From contig QCBT01000002.1 of the NCBI GenBank assembly GCA_003281525.1, forward strand, positions 1 to 64,000: a stretch of 64,000 nucleotides of DNA. Direction: 5' to 3'. The position numbers were made by a program, and so were the translations under genes. Positions 60,353-64,000 of this stretch are shown one piece after another; position 1 is the first letter of the stretch, and each line of letters opens with the position of its first letter. The DNA comes from Prochlorococcus sp. AG-347-J06 (lineage in GTDB: Bacteria; Cyanobacteriota; Cyanobacteriia; PCC-6307; Cyanobiaceae). The notes below the pieces were generated by a model. That model did not search any database and was not told the origin of the DNA. It saw only the letters and a list, made by a program, of their open reading frames with translations.

Positions 60353-61250
60353 GATAGTTCGGGCTACTGCAGCCAATGGAGGAATAAGATTAGTTGCGGT
60401 CTTAACAACAGAATCTTCTTTAGAAGCAAAAAATAGACACGGTCTTTCTTACTTAACCACCTGTATCTTAGGCAGAGCATTTAGTGCTTCACTGCTTTTA
60501 GCAAGCTCGATGAAAATAATGCATGGGAGAGTCACTTTAAGAGTTAGATCTGACGGGCCTTTAAAGGGATTACTAGTTGATGCAGGTAGAGACGGAAAAG
60601 TTAGGGGTTATGTAGGGAATCCTAATTTAGAATTGGACCTAGTCAAAGTAGACAATAATAAATATTCTTTTGATTTTACAAAAGCATTAGGTACAGGATA
60701 TTTAAATGTAATTAGAGATAGTGGATTTGGAGAACCCTTTACAAGCACCGTTGAATTAGTAAATGGGAATATTGCTGAAGACTTAGCTTCATATTTATAT
60801 CATTCAGAGCAAACTCCCTCTGCTGTATTTATTGGAGAAAAAATTCAAAATAAAAGTGTTATTTGTAGTGGTGGCTTATTAGCTCAAGTTTTACCTAAAA
60901 AAGATACTGACCCTCTGCTAGTCTCACTACTTGAAGAAAGATGCAAAGAAATTAATTCTTTCAGTGAAGATCTATTTAAGTCAAAAGATAATCTTCTTGA
61001 GTTAATTAGAAATATATTTCCCGATATTGACGATAAATCAATCTCTGAAAAAGCTCGTTCTCAACAAGTGAGTTTTAAATGCAAGTGTTCCAAACAAAGA
61101 AGTTTAAATGCGATGAAAATGCTTGATAAGAGCGAGTTAGAGGACATCCTCAAGAAAGATGGCAAAGCAGAGTTGGTTTGTGAATTTTGTAAAAATAAAT
61201 ATCTTATAAATTATGAAGAAATTAAATCTATGATAGAAAATCAATCATAA
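60342..61250 (+). CDS. hslO: Redox-regulated chaperone Hsp33
   Basis: Hsp33 fold; C-terminal CKC ... CEFC cysteines. Confidence 0.92.
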   Translation: MQDRIVRATAANGGIRLVAVLTTESSLEAKNRHGLSYLTTCILGRAFSASLLLASSMKIMHGRVTLRVRSDGPLKGLLVDAGRDGKVRGYVGNPNLELDLVKVDNNKYSFDFTKALGTGYLNVIRDSGFGEPFTSTVELVNGNIAEDLASYLYHSEQTPSAVFIGEKIQNKSVICSGGLLAQVLPKKDTDPLLVSLLEERCKEINSFSEDLFKSKDNLLELIRNIFPDIDDKSISEKARSQQVSFKCKCSKQRSLNAMKMLDKSELEDILKKDGKAELVCEFCKNKYLINYEEIKSMIENQS

Positions 61251-61919
61251 AAAAATTACGCCTAGCCATAAAATAACCATAGCTGGAATACTTTGAATTT
61301 TTTGTATTGATAAAGAGTTGTTTGATACTTCCTGAATGAAAGAATTATTTTCAAGCAATCCACCAAATATTAATCCTATAGAGAGAAAGGTAACACTCCA
61401 ACCCAGAGACCCTATAAATCTTTTCCCTGATTTAATTTGAGTATAGGTAAGTATTAATGTTGAGATAGAGAGTAAAAGTCTATTATTAGAGTCTGGACTG
61501 ATAAATAACAAAATTAAAAATAATAGCCCAACAGATATTTTTATTGAAAGATTATCAAATGAGGGGGTAGTAATTTTTGGCAGACTATACTGACTTGAAT
61601 TATTAGAGTTATTATTTAAATTTTTTATCTTAGAAAGAAGTGGGAAGTTATTATTGGTAAATTGATTAATTTGTTTTTCTTTTTTTGAGGCACTCACAGC
61701 TTCATAGCTTACATTTCCTGATTGCCTGGCTTTCAAACTACCCATGAGTAATTGATCAAAGGAAGATTCTATTTTCGCTTTTAAAATTAAGTCTTCACCA
61801 GCCTCTTTAACTTTAATATCTCTAGCCTTCTGAATATCCTCAAAAGCAGCACCTTCTTTTACACCTAAAATTTCATAAGGTGATTTTTCGTTATTATTTT
61901 TATTACTGTTTGATTCCAA
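61245..61919 (-). CDS. CPP1-like/J-like (DUF3353) membrane protein
   Basis: [22 protein letters not shown] then C-terminal TMs. Confidence 0.7.
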   Translation of the reverse strand: MESNSNKNNNEKSPYEILGVKEGAAFEDIQKARDIKVKEAGEDLILKAKIESSFDQLLMGSLKARQSGNVSYEAVSASKKEKQINQFTNNNFPLLSKIKNLNNNSNNSSQYSLPKITTPSFDNLSIKISVGLLFLILLFISPDSNNRLLLSISTLILTYTQIKSGKRFIGSLGWSVTFLSIGLIFGGLLENNSFIQEVSNNSLSIQKIQSIPAMVILWLGVIFL

Positions 61920-61970
61920 AATTTTTTACCAATACTAACAGATTAACTAATTTTATAATCCATTAAGACT

Positions 61971-63608
61971 TTATAAAACAATTGGTTCGACTCCACTAAC
62001 AACGGGCGCAACTTTATTTAAATTTAATTGATTATTGTCTTCAACAAACTGATTTAGATTCCACTCATTTTTGAAAAGAATAACTGGCCTATTCCAACAA
62101 TCTTTAACTATTTTACAGTTGAATATTCTGCCTAGTTTTTCAATGGCTGGCCATCCATCAGAAATCCATCTAGCCAATTGATATGGCATTGTTTCAAGAT
62201 TTGCATCTACACCATATTCACTTTTTAATCTGTGAGTTACTACCTCCAGCTGCAATTGACCAACGGCTGCGAGTATAGGGTCTCTTTTACTCTCATCAAA
62301 GTCATAAAGAATCTGAACAGCTCCTTCTTCTCGAAGTTCATTAACACCCTTTCTAAAGTTTTTAAATGCTGAGGGATTTGGATTTCTTAGCCAGCTGAAT
62401 ATTTCAGGACTAAAGGATGGTATGCCCTCATATTCCAGATGAGCACCAGTATAAAGAGTATCTCCAATAGAAAACATCCCTGGATTATTTAAACCAATAA
62501 CATCTCCAGGATAGGCATCATCAACTACTTCTCTATCTTGCCCAAATATTTTTTGTGGTCTTGATAATCTAATTGTTTTCCCAGTTCTGGAATGTTTAAC
62601 TGACATATCCTTTTCAAATTTGCCACTACAAACTCTTATAAAAGCAACCCTATCTCTGTGCTTTGGATCCATATTTGCCTGAAGCTTAAAAACAAACCCA
62701 CTAAATTCATCGCTTGCAGGTTCAATATCCCCTTTATTACTATTTCTTGAAGTTGGTTTTTGTGCCATTTTTAAAAAACTATCTAAAAATGGCCTTACGC
62801 CAAAATTAGTCATGGCAGATCCAAAAAAAACTGGGGTTAAAGAGCCATTAAAAACTTTTTCTTTTTCAAATTTAGATCCTGCCTCATCAAGAACCTCCAA
62901 TTCTTCAAGTGAGTTTTCAAGTAAATCTCTCTCTACATATTTTGATAGCTCTTTATCTTCAAGACTTAATCTTTTCTCATTCGATTGTTTTCCTCTCACT
63001 GCTTTATCAAATAAAATCACCTCTCTAGAAAATCTATCAATAACCCCTCTAAATTCCTCGCCACTCCCAATTGGCCAGTTTATAGGTAAGGTATTTAATC
63101 CAAGTTCTGATTCAATTTCATCAAGTAAAGAAAATGGCTCTCTTCCTGGTCTATCCATTTTATTTATGAAAGTAAATATTGGTATTTTTCGCATCTTGCA
63201 AACTTCAAACAATTTTCTAGTTTGAGGTTCTAGTCCTTTAGCCGCATCTTCCAACATAACTGCATTATCAGCAGCAGCTAATGTTCTATAAGTATCTTCG
63301 GAGAAATCTTGGTGTCCTGGTGTATCTAATAGATTAATTACAGATCTTTCATATTCAAATTGCAATACAGTTGATGTAATAGAAATACCTCTTTGTTTCT
63401 CAAGTTCCATCCAGTCTGAAGTGGCTTTTCTCTGATTACCCCTAGCTTTTACTGCTCCTGCCTGTTGAATGGCACCTCCATACAAAAGAAGCTTCTCGGT
63501 AAGAGTCGTTTTCCCAGCATCTGGATGTGAAATAATAGCAAAATTTCTTCTTTTATTTACAGCATCCAGTATTTCTTTATTATTTAGAATTTTAGTACCT
63601 AAGCTCAT
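61971..63608 (-). CDS. prfC: Peptide chain release factor 3
   Basis: [45 protein letters not shown]. Confidence 0.96.
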   Translation of the reverse strand: MSLGTKILNNKEILDAVNKRRNFAIISHPDAGKTTLTEKLLLYGGAIQQAGAVKARGNQRKATSDWMELEKQRGISITSTVLQFEYERSVINLLDTPGHQDFSEDTYRTLAAADNAVMLEDAAKGLEPQTRKLFEVCKMRKIPIFTFINKMDRPGREPFSLLDEIESELGLNTLPINWPIGSGEEFRGVIDRFSREVILFDKAVRGKQSNEKRLSLEDKELSKYVERDLLENSLEELEVLDEAGSKFEKEKVFNGSLTPVFFGSAMTNFGVRPFLDSFLKMAQKPTSRNSNKGDIEPASDEFSGFVFKLQANMDPKHRDRVAFIRVCSGKFEKDMSVKHSRTGKTIRLSRPQKIFGQDREVVDDAYPGDVIGLNNPGMFSIGDTLYTGAHLEYEGIPSFSPEIFSWLRNPNPSAFKNFRKGVNELREEGAVQILYDFDESKRDPILAAVGQLQLEVVTHRLKSEYGVDANLETMPYQLARWISDGWPAIEKLGRIFNCKIVKDCWNRPVILFKNEWNLNQFVEDNNQLNLNKVAPVVSGVEPIVL

Positions 63609-63639
63609 TTATCTAATATAAGGGCCTTTCACTTAGTTC

Positions 63640-63939
63640 TTAAACATTACCATAGACTATTAAATAATTTTCACCTTCCTCAAACACATCTAAAGAGGAT
63701 AGATCATTCTCTAAGATGAAATTTTTTAACTCTTTAAAAGTATAAGAAGCTCTTAAAGATGCATAATAATCATTAGTTAAAATTTCATTATATTTGGTTG
63801 AACATTGTGCTTTGAGTTCTAAAGCAGACTTTTCATCTAATGGCCTTTTTAAGTCCTTGTGAAAATTTACAGTAATATTACTAGATAAAATTCTTATTGT
63901 GTTGAAGAAATCTTCAAGATTGGTAATGTGATGAATCAA
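63640..63939 (-). CDS. Hypothetical protein
   Basis: 99 aa ORF with plausible composition. Confidence 0.5.
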   Translation of the reverse strand: MIHHITNLEDFFNTIRILSSNITVNFHKDLKRPLDEKSALELKAQCSTKYNEILTNDYYASLRASYTFKELKNFILENDLSSLDVFEEGENYLIVYGNV

Positions 63940-64000
63940 ACTGTTGCTTACTAGTAAACTTATTCTTTTTTTAAATAAAAAATTATTTGATTTAATGTCT

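Noticed and set aside
62812-63225. 137-aa plus-strand ORF
   Set aside because: Antisense to prfC; Ser-rich antisense composition.

Overview
The window is an AT-rich, gene-dense stretch of a picocyanobacterial chromosome, most likely high-light Prochlorococcus. This is judged from the streamlined layout and from petN, thf1, pcyA, DUF3303, a Hli protein and fused phnE. Core blocks: rpsB (partial), devBCA-like exporter, pcyA, two M16 peptidases, ftsH, clpP, thf1, petN, a four-gene ligase-associated DNA repair operon (exonuclease / ATP-ligase / Lhr-type helicase / PdeM), pstSCAB, purK, a 6S-like RNA, aroB, nadA, ctpA, ispG, a type-4 UDG, phnDCE, rsmE, hslO and prfC. Two accessory archipelagos (about 11.5-18.5 kb and 30.5-42.7 kb) are packed with tiny ORFs, many single-TM and several missed by the supplied ORF track. 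Main points of interest: (1) an adenylation-domain-only NAD+-type DNA ligase in a zero-gap operon between two tiny membrane proteins; (2) a type-4 UDG lacking three of four Fe-S cysteines; (3) an A-B-A'-B' pseudoknot in the rpsB leader; (4) a cluster of DnaA-box-like sites near 33.5-33.75 kb; (5) a stack of four abutting tiny membrane-protein genes closed by a perfect 12-bp terminator; (6) a duplicated gene family with a duplicated sigma70-type promoter; (7) divergent nadA/metallophosphoesterase genes that both appear to lack a canonical start codon. No searches or folding programs were run. All family names come from reading the translated sequences.
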